Source: Stenopsyche tienmushanensis (lineage: Eukaryota > Arthropoda > Insecta > Trichoptera > Stenopsychidae). Taken from it: 64,000 nt of DNA. The DNA is taken from contig WACJ01000055.1 of the NCBI GenBank assembly GCA_008973525.1, positions 1,116,001 to 1,180,000 on the forward strand, given 5' to 3'. Position 1 is the first letter of the stretch. Each line of letters starts with the position of its first letter. Below the pieces are notes generated by a model that was not told the origin of the DNA, searched no databases, and saw only the letters and a program-made list of their open reading frames with translations. Shown here piece after piece: positions 48,231-60,222 of this stretch. A program made the translations under genes and the position numbers.

Positions 48231-50774
48231 GAGCATTCATACATTCATTGTTGATGATTCCTGCCATTTAAGATGATTGATGAACTTTTTTAGACTGACA
48301 TCGAGTAGAAATAAGTTGATGGGCGAACACAGTCACACATCGTTAGTGCGCCAAAAAAACACTTAAACAATGAATGAACATTACTCATATTAATTATGCT
48401 CGTTGTAATTGTTGTTTTAAATTTTAATTAGCACTATTTTTCAAATCAAATTTCGAACGTTCGGCGTACGAACGTGAGCGCATTAACCCTTTGAAGGCGG
48501 AAACTGAACAAAACGGACGCATCGATTAATTTAAAACGCATAAGGCACGCACGGCTAACGCCGTCTAGCAAGAAAATTATGATCATTGCCATAATAACCC
48601 AGCGTTTAGACTAAGTGTTTTTTAAACTGTTCTCTTCGTCACGAACCATCGTCGGGGCACTCGTACAAAAGCTCGCCAGATCGAATTCGAGTACGAGCTT
48701 TTGAAAACTTTCACCGAAACTACGGAAATTCTTCCCGAATCATTTCTTGCGCCTTGTTTGGCTCGTTCTTTTTCATTTAATATTCGTCGGACGTAATTTA
48801 ATAATGAAGGACTTGTAAATATATACCAAGCCGAGCTCGAATCGAAAAAGTTCTTCTATGGCTCGAGTTTATTGATTTTAGGACTTCATTAGAAGTTGTT
48901 TTATAACGTACCGTCGAGGCACAAATATTCAATATGGAAGTTAAATTTCTAACTGTAAACTTGCTCGAGATTTGAACATGCTTTCGGCCCCCAGTGATTC
49001 TCAATTGGGTTTACACAAACTGTAAATTCAATAAAACTGATATTCTTCATGATTCAAGCATTTGTGTTGATCAGACATCAAAAACCTTAACTTATTTAGG
49101 ATATATCGAAAAGAAAACCATTTTGTAAGCGTTGTAAGACAATTTAAAGTGAAATATGTTGATTCCTTAGTGTAGTTTATATTACATATTTGTACAATAC
49201 ATTATGATTGGGGATAAAATGTTCAACCCAAAAACCGATTCCAAAACCAAAGTTCATATTAAACGTTCAATATTTTTTACTTTGAAGAACATCTTAACAC
49301 ATTCCCGTTGGACTTAGAATACAAAAACATATTGATATAATTTGGCAAGATGAATAAAATGGTTATTTGAAATTTGAAACATTGAAAAAAATTCAATTAG
49401 AGACTACATTCAATTATTTATATGGTATCTTAAGAAGATAAAGAAGTAATATTATATGACGTATGGCATATGCGAGACAGTGGGAAAATTGGATCCAATA
49501 TGCTCTCCATCCCACAATTGATCATCATCAATCATGATTTTTGCTTTCGATTGTTGCAACAATCCAAAAATAATCACGATGCATCTGATTCATTCATTCG
49601 AAGACATGATATACCGGCTCCATACAGAATTTAATGACGTTCAAATTGAATGATTCATTGAAATAAAATGAAAAATGCGCCATACCCATATGCACTAATT
49701 TGTCATTCATTACTTGACATTGACTGTTCATCATTTGTCAGGGTAGGCTCGAAACGAATCATTAGTCATGACTTATTACCTTTTAAGGCTGCAACAAAGA
49801 AGCGCCCGTGTAATGCCACATTGAAAAAAGGTAATGAAATATTATTTTCGGGTAGTTAGCGCAAGTCTGGGATGGTCGTTAATGTTTTAAAAAATATTTA
49901 TGCACACACAAGCACACCGAATTCGTTAGTGTAACTAAAGCCGCCTATATTATAAACCGAATGTAACAAATTGAAGATTAGAACAGGTGAATAGGGCCTA
50001 TTATGAAATGTATTACATCACGCAAGGTTTATTCATAGGAGCAGTAATTTTCATGCAGACGCGAACTGGTATTTATTTACACGTTCGAGGATGTTTTCAA
50101 TTAGGCCTTGTTTGAGCCGAGTGTAGCCGAATGGATACAAATGTATAAATATGTTAATTGGTGATGATGAAACAAAAACGACAAAAAATATTAAAATTAC
50201 ACATTAGAGCTTTTAATAGTTTAGATTAAATATAATGTCTTATTATATTTGCCATACCAACAAATTTTAGAGATCGGAAATATTAATATTTCGGTCATAG
50301 GATTAAGTAAAATTTAAAAGTAATGGTAATTTCGCTATTTGTTCATGGATGGTTCAACCTGAAACCTGAAAATAAATAGCTCAGTGGATAAAATAATAAT
50401 AAAAAATATTTATAATGTAATATATGAGATTGATTTAGTGTTGAATTAAATGAAAATAAGTTTGAATTTCCAACATATTTTATTACAAAATTTCAATTTA
50501 TCTGTAGTAATAAATTTATTTCCCTGTGGATACAATGTTTAAATTTTTATGATGTTTTTTAATGCTTGTTTTCGAAATGTTTCTATATGTATTGAGTACT
50601 TTATTTTACCAGCACATTGAGCCTATAAAGCGCTACAATGTTTTCCCATAATCCACAGACCGTTAGATCTGTACATAAAATAAAATTTCATGTGAAATGA
50701 CACTTTATAGAAACGTGTCGATATTTTTGCCATGCATAAAGTTCATGTTGTTAAACTTCTGTTTCGTTTTTTTA
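48231..50774. other. Non-coding stretch with two isolated TTAA termini
   Basis: TTAA at 48483-48486 followed by CCCTTTGAAGGCGGAA, and TTAA at 49294-49297 followed by CACATTCCCGTTGGAC, resemble tips of the two TTAA families in this window. Neither has a partner end. The part from about 49870 should be an intron or 5' flank of the gene at 50796. Its last 20 bases form a T-rich tract before AG. Confidence 0.4.
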
Positions 50775-50795
50775 GGTATTGCTGTAAAATGCACG

Positions 50796-52422
50796 ATGGA
50801 GCAGCGTTGTGGCCGCCGCGTGATGTCACCGGTGGATGAAGCTGAAGCCATCTACTGCGCCCGTTACGGCTCCCCAGCTCCTGCTGGGCAGCCTTGCCGC
50901 CCTCTGCTGCATTTTCCACCACCTCCTCACCACCCACCACCCCGCCATAACAATAACTTTAACGACCAAGACCGAATCAACTCTCTAGAGTACGACCTCA
51001 AAGAATGCCTCCGAGACGACTCGTCTCATTCGTACAACCACCATCAAAATCCATGCCTCGATCACGACGAAGAGTGCAAGAGCTACAATCATAGGAACTA
51101 CCACGATGACATTCATTGTGACGTGCGACTCTTCGAAAGAAACCACTTCGCTACCAGCTCCCGACACGGCCACATCAGCCACTCCAAATGTTATTCGGAC
51201 GATGTCCAAAAATCCAAGACATTCGGCCATCATAGGCACCATCATCTGCATTCTGCCTCTGAACCCGTACAAGACCCGAGACATTGCCAGTCGTATCTCA
51301 CGGACGAGCATATTCTCACGACTGCCGAAGTCCACAACTACCCTCCCAAAGATAGCGGTTCACCCAAAGAATGCAACCATAAAAGCTATAGCTCTAAAAA
51401 ATACAACTCGAAAAATTCTCAAAAATACCCTGATGATCCCGATACTATTTTATCATTAGACGAAAGGTGTGCTAAAAATCTCGACGAAATATTACCGGCT
51501 AGATTTGCTGCTTTGTCGGCCTCCCAGCGCGACAATTCTCTGCAGTGGAATAGAGATAACATCGCAGCAACCATGGAGAGGTTCGAACCCGGCGATTATT
51601 CGTATGCCTATTACGAACCGGGCGTCAGTACGAGAAGATTGAGCACATCTGCCCCTGGCTCATCACGATCGAACAATTGTTGTCAGAAGACACCTACAAA
51701 CATACCGAAGAGCCTGATACCCAAAGAACGAGCGCTCAGGCATACGTACCTCACCAGGTATGGGACGGAAGAGAACATTTACGAAGAAATTACGGACGGC
51801 TCCAGAAACGGATGTCCAAAACATAGGACGCCCCATCAGCAGTCTTTAATATCGCTGAATCAGAGCATAGTCGAGGAGGAAGTGAGGAGAGTAGAAAATA
51901 GGCATAAAAGAATATTAGGTGAATTAAATTTATCTGTCGAAGCGATGCTGATGCCCGAATCCGAATCTCCCGATTCGGAAAAAGCAGAAGGCGGCGACAA
52001 CCTCGAAGAATTGCTGAGGGTGGGTCCGACCGACGAGCTCTTATCTCCGGCGAGCTGTCATCCGCCGGACCTCGACAGCGGCTTCAGCGGCAGCAGCAGC
52101 GGAGCCAGCTACGTGGGAAGTCTTAGATATAAGCCGAGAGGCTCTCTGAGCTTGCCTAGGGCTTCGCCCCCCGCTGTCATATACGGATCGGGTCGCGGAG
52201 TGAAGATCCTCGACACGAGAGACCACAAGGATACGCGTGCCAGCGAGTGTAATAATCAGTGTAGAAAATCCGATAACTCCATATTGCCTAGTAAAAGTCA
52301 AAATTGTGTCAACAACGACGCGAATACCACGCAAAAGACCGGTGGCTTCTGGAGTAAAAAAACGTGGAAAAAGATACCGGGATTCTCTAGTTCGAACAGC
52401 ATCAACAAAGCGGGCCTGTCTG
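50796..52422 (+). CDS. Coding exon of an unrecognised multi-exon protein
   Basis: The T-rich tract and AG at 50774-50775 give an acceptor. The frame is open upstream to 50697, but ACGATGG at 50796 has an A at -3 and a G at +4, so I take it as the start, with 50776-50795 as 5' UTR. The exon ends at 52422 before GTAAGT, in phase 1, after 542 codons. The product is mostly low-complexity: Pro-rich at 39-49 (HFPPPPHHPPPR), His-rich at 80-150, possible tyrosine motifs near 323-332 (GTEENIYEEI), a charged amphipathic stretch at 350-386 (SIVEEEVRRVENRHKRILGE), Ser/Gly-rich at 425-445 (DLDSGFSGSSSGASYVGSLR) and a basic-aromatic patch at 518-530 (FWSKKTWKKIPGF). No enzyme domain, signal peptide or membrane segment is seen. 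It looks like the disordered N-terminal part of a scaffold or signalling protein, possibly cytoskeletal or small-GTPase related. That is a guess, and later exons lie outside or were not recognised. Confidence 0.85.
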
Positions 52423-53674
52423 GTAAGTCATACATCTTGCATTATACCATATATGAAATGCATCGAGTCGCAGTCTTCGAGTATTTATCAAATACTTGTT
52501 GAAGCGTAAATCAGTAGATCGTTCCAGCTTAAATTTAAAGCTTCCTGTTGAAATTAAGCCTTCGGAATAGACAATTTACCTCGATGCATTTTTCTTAATG
52601 TTGCATGACGTAACCAATACTTCACGCTTAATGCATTTCTTTTCGTGCGTCGTTACATGGTCCATAACCATTTCAATAAATTTATGTTCCAAGGAATCAC
52701 ACTTTTATGTCTCGTTTGCGTCAAATTATTAGAGATAACCCAACAAAAATACTGTTCTTTAAATCCTGCACTTTTAAAACAGGTCATTTTTTCGATTTTT
52801 ATGTTACTCTCCCAATCTAAAGTACTGAAAGTTCTTAAAGGTATTCAGTTAATCATCGATGGATTTAAAAAAAATGATATTTTATATAGCCGTTACTTAA
52901 AAAAAGAAGAAATTATTAACACATCAATATTCAAAAATTTAAAGATAAGCATGACCATATAATGTTTAACTTATATAATTTATACAGACTTCTTATAAAG
53001 TCCCACATTGCTATAATCAATCGTTCTTTCCTTTATATTCATATTTTGTCACAAAATTGCCTTTATATATTACGAAATTTAATCTTAAAATGTATTTGCG
53101 TAATAAATTTGCTGAATATTTTCTATGTAAACCAATCGACTGAATTTAAATCAAATATTTTCATTTAAAATTTAACATTACAAATATTTTCCTTCCATAA
53201 ATTATGTTTCATATGAATTACAAACTAAGCAAATTCTTGAAGTTTTGAATTGTAAGAATATAAACTAGTTTTTTGTCCATATTTTGAATTTCAAGACTTA
53301 GTCTAGAAAAATAAACGGAACCATCTGATCCGTCGTCTTTTTTAACTTTGAGGCTTAAAACATTTATTAAACTAACATCGATTTTTTATCAAAAAATGAA
53401 ATAGAAGATAAAATGGATATATATATTTTAAGATAAAGATACACACCGTATTATAAACTAAATTTAACCCAGATTCCATTTTATTTTTATTCAAGGAATT
53501 TCCAATTATGATACAAATTTAGCCTACAAAATAATTATCTTAAAGAAGAGCTTTAACAATGATATAAATATACTTGCGTCGTCAGTCTTTCGATAGATGG
53601 TTAAACAAGAGCCGCCTAACATTTCGTTTATCTGATCCTATTCATCTCCGGGTCTGAATTATTTATATTGATAA
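52423..53674 (+). other. Start of a long intron
   Basis: GTAAGT at 52423-52428 is a strong donor. No convincing next exon follows in the window. Frames at 52645-53168 are Phe/Ile/Leu-rich with AT-rich codons and no motif, in contrast to the balanced base composition of the exon. Confidence 0.6.
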
Positions 53675-53879
53675 CTAGCTGGTACCCGGCGCGTTGCTGC
53701 CACAGAAGAAATAGTTCTAAAAATACCATTTGAAATTTGAAAGAGTTATCTTGTTTAATTAGCAATGATATAAATAATGATATTTTTTCCGACAATTAAT
53801 ACATTTATTGATATTGAATGATATATAAAGAAAAAAATATTAAAAGCATACATTTTGCTTACTTAATTGTTCTGCTAAG

Positions 53880-55161
53880 TGCTTTAGGGTAGAGAATAGT
53901 TTTGGCTTTTCCGTCTTTAACAAATACAAATAAATTTCTCGGCTGTCCAACGTGGATTTTCTAGATTCTTCCGCACACTTGAAGTGCCTTGTTGATGGTC
54001 ATTGAGAATGCAAGTCCAACGGGGAGCTGCAGTCGTCTCTTATCAAATTGCACGTCGGTGGGAATGAGCACATCTTCTCCTTTCGACTTTCCATTAAGAA
54101 TATATAGTTGTTTCGATGATATTTGGCATCAATTTCTTCATAGTGAGTCTTGTTCCAATTTGTAAGGTGGCACATCAGGAAGATCTGACGAATTTAAAAA
54201 CTCGATTGGATAGTTAGTAACTTGGTCTGCATTCATGGCGCTATCAATCGATTTGTAGGTAACAAAATCATTTGCAATTTGTTATTGTATTGTGTGGTTG
54301 ATTGTATTGACGTCGGTGTTTTCTGCTGCCAAAATAGCATGTTCGCAAAGCCAATAATGATTTTTATAATTACTAAAAATCTGCGGAAAAACTTTCTGAA
54401 TGAGTAAATCGATGGATGGCACAACAACGCAAAAGTTCGATGGAAATGAAATAAACTTGGTAGCATCAACATGCACTTTTCCTTCACCAATGTTCAATAG
54501 TCGTTTTAAAAATGTGGCTGCCGACGCATCACGCTACAAATGTACCCGCATATTTGTCTTTAATGTCAGTTTTCGCACGTCTCTCCAAAGATGCGATGCT
54601 TTGAGGCAAGAATCAGCTGGTGTCGATGAAAGCATCACCGGAAGAGGTTGTCGAAAGTCGCCACATAATAAAATTAGAGCGCCACCAAACGGTTTTGCAT
54701 TTGATCGTAAGTCTTTAAGAGTTCGATCAAGCATTGCATTCGTCCCAGATAATCCCCTTGCAAATTTTCAAAACTTTAGCTATGTCAGAAACTTTAGGAA
54801 TGTTACATGTCAGAGCTTCCAATAAATGCATATCTAATGGCAATTTGAATGCCGAATGCGCTGTTCGTCCACCATCTAATAATGTTGCCGCAATACCTAA
54901 TGAAGCAAGAGCTAAAGCAATTTTATTTTGAGATCGAATGTGAGCCAATAGTAAAGTGATGAGATACGTTTTTCCAGTACCGCCAGCCGCATCAAGGAAG
55001 AACAGATCATTTGTAATTGTATCGTAGGTCAATTTTTGTTCCGCAAGCAAAAGTTGTTCCTTTGCTTCGACAAATGCATCCAAATCATTAGCATTGTACT
55101 GCTGTTCAAGTGCAGAACGAATTCTTGTTGAATGAATTCTTTGATGTTGATGGTTAAGCAA
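53880..55161 (-). pseudogene. Helitron PIF1-like helicase pseudogene
   Basis: The first segment (55161-54727, 144 codons) contains the Walker A block AAGGTGKTYLI and LASLGIAATLLDGGRTAHS, and ends IIWDECNA, the Walker B region. A frameshift near 54730 leads to 54734-54534 with GGALILLCGDFRQPLPV and RKLTLKTNMRV, the next conserved helicase block. After an in-frame stop at 54534 the same frame continues through AILAAENTDVNTIN (to 54282). A second frameshift leads to DQVTNYPIEFLNSSDLPDVP. The final segment near 54000-53880 reads LPVGLAFSMTINKAL and, in another frame, KTILYPKAL, with the usual block between these two deleted. The order and spacing follow the helicase domain of Helitron Rep/Hel proteins. 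At least three lesions show it is not functional. Confidence 0.85.
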
Positions 55162-55175
55162 ATGTCTTCGATTTC

Positions 55176-55208
55176 GATCAGAGCTTGATTGAAAATCAAG
55201 CTCTGATC
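55176..55208. repeat. 15-bp perfect stem-loop inside Helitron H1
   Basis: GATCAGAGCTTGATT and its exact complement are separated by three bases. It is not at a Helitron terminus. No role is evident. Confidence 0.8.
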
Positions 55209-55945
55209 AAATCAAATCAATCGTCAACATATTGTTATTAAATAAAATAATTATTCATTTGATTCTTGTTTTTTATTTTTTAAATTAAATTTAAATTCAA
55301 ATCTGGTTAGGTTAGGTTTGTTTGTTTTCATTGTGTCGAAATGAAGGCGTTTTCAATTTACCAATAAATTTGCCCCTCGTTAACAGGATTTAACCTTTAT
55401 CCATTTTACACTGGGATGCAATCTGTAATCGTAATGAATATCATATTGAAATGCAGCAATATTCAAATCAACATGTACTTTCGATTCTCGTTGCACGTTG
55501 GTCGTCTGATTTTTTATCGGATAGCACTCAAACGTACTTTTTCGGTTGTTACGTACGTGAATAAGCGATGAATGAATGAAGCATTTTAAAAAGTGCTTGC
55601 GATAAATATTTGGATATAATTGACTCACGCCGATGGATACCTGCAAATGACATTGACGTTTGACGTATGTGTGTTGTGACGACGACACGACGCCTCCTAC
55701 TGCACTTGTAGTACTATATACCTATAGCCTTAGCAACGCATATCTCAACACGTCAGAATCAACAACTTTCACACATTAAGTTTTGAATTAAAAATCTACT
55801 GTAAGTTAATTGTACTATGCCTATGTCACCCCCTGATCCCTTGGCAATAAGTGGACCAAGTTTTGTCTCAATCCGATGAACGCGCATATCAACCCATTTC
55901 GCCCGAGCATTAGACGGGAAACGCAACTTATTTTTATATATTAGA

Positions 55946-58873
55946 TTTGGACAGACGAATGGCGGTTATACCAAATAGCCATAGCTATAGATATCTTGAG
56001 ATAGTCTAAAGATCTAGTCGATAACCTATAAAGCAATCCCAATGGACCAATGCAAAATGGCTATCGAGTATTTTACGCGGTGCCCATTGTATAGGACAAA
56101 GCGTATCATTTTTCATTTTATGATTATATACAGAGTGCTGCAAAATTGTATGAAGATTAAATTTATCAACGTAGAATTTGTGATTTATTTGGATGTCTTC
56201 GTGAAGACATTTTTTCTCGTCGATTCGTTTGTATTCATATTTATTGTTATGTCATACTGATTTACGATGTTCATATTTTGGTAGCCGAATTTTTTTACTG
56301 TTCATTGATGCCCCAAATGCCAGCCACTAACTATGAACTCTTTAAGGTTGTGTTCGAACTTAAAAGCTCCCAAAAGAATAACGATGCGAGCTTTAAGTGC
56401 GTAAGCGTCGGAGGCAGTCGTCCGAAAGCGTGATGATGAGCAAATAGATAATTTTATCTATACATCTACCCCAGGAATACTTCACTTAACCCTCGTAAAG
56501 CATATTGTCGTTTGATTTGAATAGCGAGCAGATTTTCCCGTGTATAAATTCACGTCACACATAAATCTCCTGTATAAGGCTCCGCAATAAATAATTCTTT
56601 CTCGTGCGATTTCCATTCCGTCGCGTAGTTAGCGACAGTGATGTGAAACGACGGGCCGCGGTCCTCGCGGATGCTTAATCCCATAAATCTGCTCCGCACA
56701 AAAAAGGACGAAATATAACTATCAGCATCCTTCTCCGGGAAGAAATTTGTATCTAATATATCACATCCAAGAGTACGGATCGAAGGACGAACTAATCTTA
56801 AAATATTTCATGCAGCCATTTTCAACCCTTTCGGTCAGTGATCTGCAACAACCGGTGATCTATTGCATTATTGTTAATATCCAAAAATATTTATACGCTT
56901 TACAAAATGAAATTTATAGGCGAAACTAAAAGAACTCTCATAAGAATTACACAATGTAAGTTTAAAAATATGATCGAATGGCGTTATTTAATAGTCCCTT
57001 GAATCAAATCACGACCTGGATATGTAATCAATTTTAGTGGCTACTCGCTGCTCCAAATTCGCATGCCTAAATTTTAACACATTTGCAAATATCTTTATTT
57101 TAAATTTAGTATAAAATATTTCATATATATAAAAGTCAACTCTCTCTCATTAATATTGTAATGTCCGTGGGAACGCTCGTGAAATAAACTCCTAGATAGG
57201 GTTGTATATTAATGATGATTTGTCATCAAATTATTCGTGCATGAAAATTTGCTTGGGGATTATCTAACATGCTTCGTTTAATATTTTTATAATTTAATGC
57301 CAAGCTTCATCAAAAATTACGTCAATCTTCTCATTAAGCTTATATAGGTAACAATTAATTTTGTTGACGTCTACGTTGGTCAAAATACGTTTCGTACAAA
57401 AATTTTAAGGGCTGAGATACAAAAGTTTAAGGGTGCTGATGTAATAAAATGTTTTGTTGTTATTTTGTAAATAATGTTATATATTACGCCTGAGACGTAA
57501 GTTCTGCACAACAAAGACTCAGATGAACTTTAACGTCGTTGTCGCAAATGCGCGACAGTGCAAGACAGTAAAAAAATAATTGCTTCGCTCCTAATGGATG
57601 AGGGCTGTCATAAACATAAAATGTATTTATTTTATTATTTCGTGTCTTCGTTTTGATATACGAGCAAAAATCTATTCAAGGATAATATCTTAAGTGATTT
57701 TGCTTTATTCTCAAACTTGAATCGTCAGCATCCACCTTCGCTTTATTATATTTTTTTACGATTTTTTGTATCCATTTAATTCTGTCGGATTTCTGAACTA
57801 GCCGCCTCGATACGCATTTGATATGAACGAGGTAGGGGGGGTGCAATAAATTAATTAAATTAGATAATCGCGCAACTATTTCGATAACCCTCTTTACAAC
57901 CCGCACGTTGTAAAGGCGGTGAGGCCTTATAAATAGTAATGGCCGAGACCTATCCCTGGGTTAGATAAGGCCTCAGTATAAAAGGCCAGGTCTAAATAAA
58001 TTCTATCGCTTCCCGGCCATTAGCCGCCCATTATATTATGACTGTAACCATTTAGACCTATTGACTGCACATGAGAAGGCCCGTGATTTAATTTATTTTT
58101 ATCATTACTTTATCGTTGCGATACCTTTGTCGTATATTTTGGATATCCTGGACTGCGCCTAAATGTGAACGATTAACCTAAAAGGCGCATTTATTGACAT
58201 TTCCACATTTCCACGCAGCTAACATGCAATTAATAAAGAGAGTGTATACTTCCGTGTGTTATGTTCAGCATTTCTGCGTATGGGACCTAAAAATTGAACA
58301 ACGTCTGTTTCAAAGCACTTCGATGTTGAAGTTTGTCTTTTTGGGTTGAAACTTCAGTCATCTCGAGCTGGAAGTACTTTTCTCGTAAAACTCATTCAAG
58401 TGAGTTCGCTTACTCTTTGCATATTGCCCACCCACAATATAGTCCAGTCCATCTTCATAACATACACTAAAAACATGCACACATTTCAACATTATATAAT
58501 ATTCACATAATTACATTAAAGTGTTAAAATAAGTCGTACTAAAATTACAAATTATTCTATTAAATACATATTAAAATATGTTATTTGTATAATTTTAATA
58601 TTTCGGACGTAAAGATGTGGTCATGATCACGGATGTACTGTAAAAAGGCACAATCATAAACAAGAAAGAAAAATGGATACCACAAGAACAAAGCTTGATT
58701 ATGTAACCTTTCCTGTCGACATCACCAGATTTTATTTTTATTTTTGCAAAAGTGGAAACATTTCTATAGCCTCCCCTTGTATGCGACATTCCCAAAGAAC
58801 CAGCATCTTTTTGAATGCATCGACCTTTTTCTTCGATTTAAAAATATTTGTACAAAACCTCTGGAGAGGAAGG
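55946..58873. other. Non-coding stretch, no gene seen
   Basis: Short AT-rich frames only. 56580-56720 and 57900-58080 are somewhat GC-richer. GGGAACGCTCGTGAAATAAA at 57170 recalls a word at 32085. No gene, RNA or transposon boundary recognised. Confidence 0.4.
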
Positions 58874-59427
58874 TTAACCTCTTGAGGAGCGAGCAAATTT
58901 AAAATCGATGAAGTCGTTGATGTCATAATCGCTTTACGCCGATTACTTTCTGTCAGCTCCTATCAACGTAAGACAATCTTCAATTCGAAGCAGAGTCAAT
59001 TGTAAATAAGCACTGTTGATAGTATACAATACCACGTCATTTTTTACACAAACAATACACAAAAAATCGATTCATTTGCTCCTGCTTTAGAAGGAAATGA
59101 TAATTGGACAAAGACTCATTCAACACGCAGCGAAGAACAGCAAGCAGTTAAATAAACAAATATTCTCGATAACACACAATATTCGGTCATTTCTTTGCGT
59201 AAACAAATAACACACTTGAAATCGAAATCATTATAAGTCGATAAATTTGGGCTTAACGATCTATACAATCATGCGATGCATGTGAGGAAGCTCTCCGTCT
59301 CAGTCTCCCGAACTGCGCTAAGTTCTCTCTTTCTCTGTCTGTCTCCGAGCTTCAATGTGCAAGAGTGCTCTTTTTGGGACATGAGAATTCGGATATACAT
59401 GTATGTCCATGCTCCTCAACAGCTTAA
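58874..59427 (+). mobile_element. piggyBac-like MITE, complete (copy B)
   Basis: TTAA at 58874-58877 and 59424-59427. Left tip CCTCTTGAGGAGCGAG, right tip read inwards GCTGTTGAGGAGCATG. A near-palindrome GATATACATGTATGTC (59392-59407) follows the right tip. The sequence is very similar to copy A along its whole length, with the same termini and length within two bases. Confidence 0.8.
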
Positions 59428-59578
59428 TGTCTTCAAGTAGACTAAATATATCATCCATATATGCGAATTTACTCATCCATTCCTCGTCTTAAAAATGTTC
59501 TAGTAGATTTGGATCACAGGGCCGTTTTGAAGTGAATCATTTAGCCAAGTATCATCACTCTTTTGCAAATTCATTCCT

Positions 59579-60082
59579 TTAACCTTTTGAGGAGTGAGCA
59601 AATTTAAAATCGATGAAGTCGTTGATGCCATAATCGCTTTACACCGATTGCTTTCTGTCAGCTCCTATCAGCGTAAGACAATCTTCAATTCAAGGCAGAG
59701 TCAATTGTAAATAAATACTGTTGCTAGCATACAATACCACGTAATTTCTTTACATAAACAATACACAAAAAATCGATTAATTTGCTCCTGCTTTAGAAGG
59801 AAATGATAATTGGACAAAGACTCGTCACGAACAGGAAGCAATTAAATAAATAAATACTGTCAATAACACACAATATTCGGTAATTTCTTTGCGTGAACAA
59901 ATAACAAATTTGAAATAGAAATCATTATTTGTCGATTAATTTGGGCTAACGATCTATATAATCATGCGATATATGCGGGGAAGTTCTCCGTCTCTGTCTC
60001 CGAGCTCAATGTACAAGAGTGCTCTTTCGAATAAGTGGAGGGGGGGTTCCAGGCCCTGGGATAGCACTCATTTAGGGGTTAA
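59579..60082 (+). mobile_element. piggyBac-like MITE with mixed termini (copy C)
   Basis: TTAA at 59579-59582 and 60079-60082. The left tip CCTTTTGAGGAGTGAG is that of copies A and B. The right tip, read inwards, is CCCCTAAATGAGTGCTATCC with CAGGGCCTGG, that of copy D. The interior follows copy B until about 60030, where it switches to the D-type end (CCCCCCCTCCACTTATTCG read inwards). It has no coding capacity. Confidence 0.8.
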
Positions 60083-60121
60083 GTATGACCCGGCGGAAAG
60101 TCTGCTGCTTGGGGAACACTG
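60083..60121. mobile_element. Possible hAT terminus next to copy C
   Basis: Read leftwards from 60121 the sequence is CAGTGTTCCCCAAGCAGC, which resembles a hAT terminal repeat. It runs into the TTAA of copy C after about 35 bases, so copy C may have inserted into an older hAT element. The opposite hAT end was not found left of copy C. Confidence 0.3.
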
Positions 60122-60157
60122 CTCTAACCGGTATATAGTCAGAAAGAGAGAAGGAAT

Positions 60158-60222
60158 GTATGTGTTTATACGTCGCACGAATCAACCAGTAGATCGCCTA
60201 TTTTATTATATATTACACAAAC
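60158..60222. repeat. Short dispersed repeat shared with 43232-43305
   Basis: TGTGTTTATACGTCGCA...CAACCAGTAG and TATTTTATTATATATTACAC are shared, with small gaps, with the earlier copy in the same orientation. The nature of the repeat is unknown. Confidence 0.45.

Larger units (their letters stand above)
53675..55945 (-). mobile_element. Helitron with degenerate helicase (H1)
   Basis: On the minus strand it begins TCTAATATATAAAAATAAG at 55945, preceded by A, and ends in CTAG at 53678-53675, followed by T, the insertion signature of Helitrons. The 3' terminal region (complement of 53675-53705) contains GCAACGCGCCGGGTACCAG, similar in layout to the 3' end of H2. Between the ends lies a broken PIF1-type helicase, but no Rep/HUH nuclease, so it is an internally deleted, inactive copy. 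It is presumably inserted in the intron of the upstream gene. A 15-bp stem-loop (55176-55208) lies just upstream of the helicase remnant. Confidence 0.85.

Noticed and set aside
48483..48520. Isolated TTAA with a CCCTTTGAAGG tip
   Set aside because: No opposite terminus and no subterminal hairpin, so it is not listed as an element on its own.
50743..52509. Several open frames on both strands overlapping the main exon (for example 51106-51459, 50985-51335, 52041-52334)
   Set aside because: They are shadows of the long exon in other frames, a result of its balanced base composition and repetitive codons.
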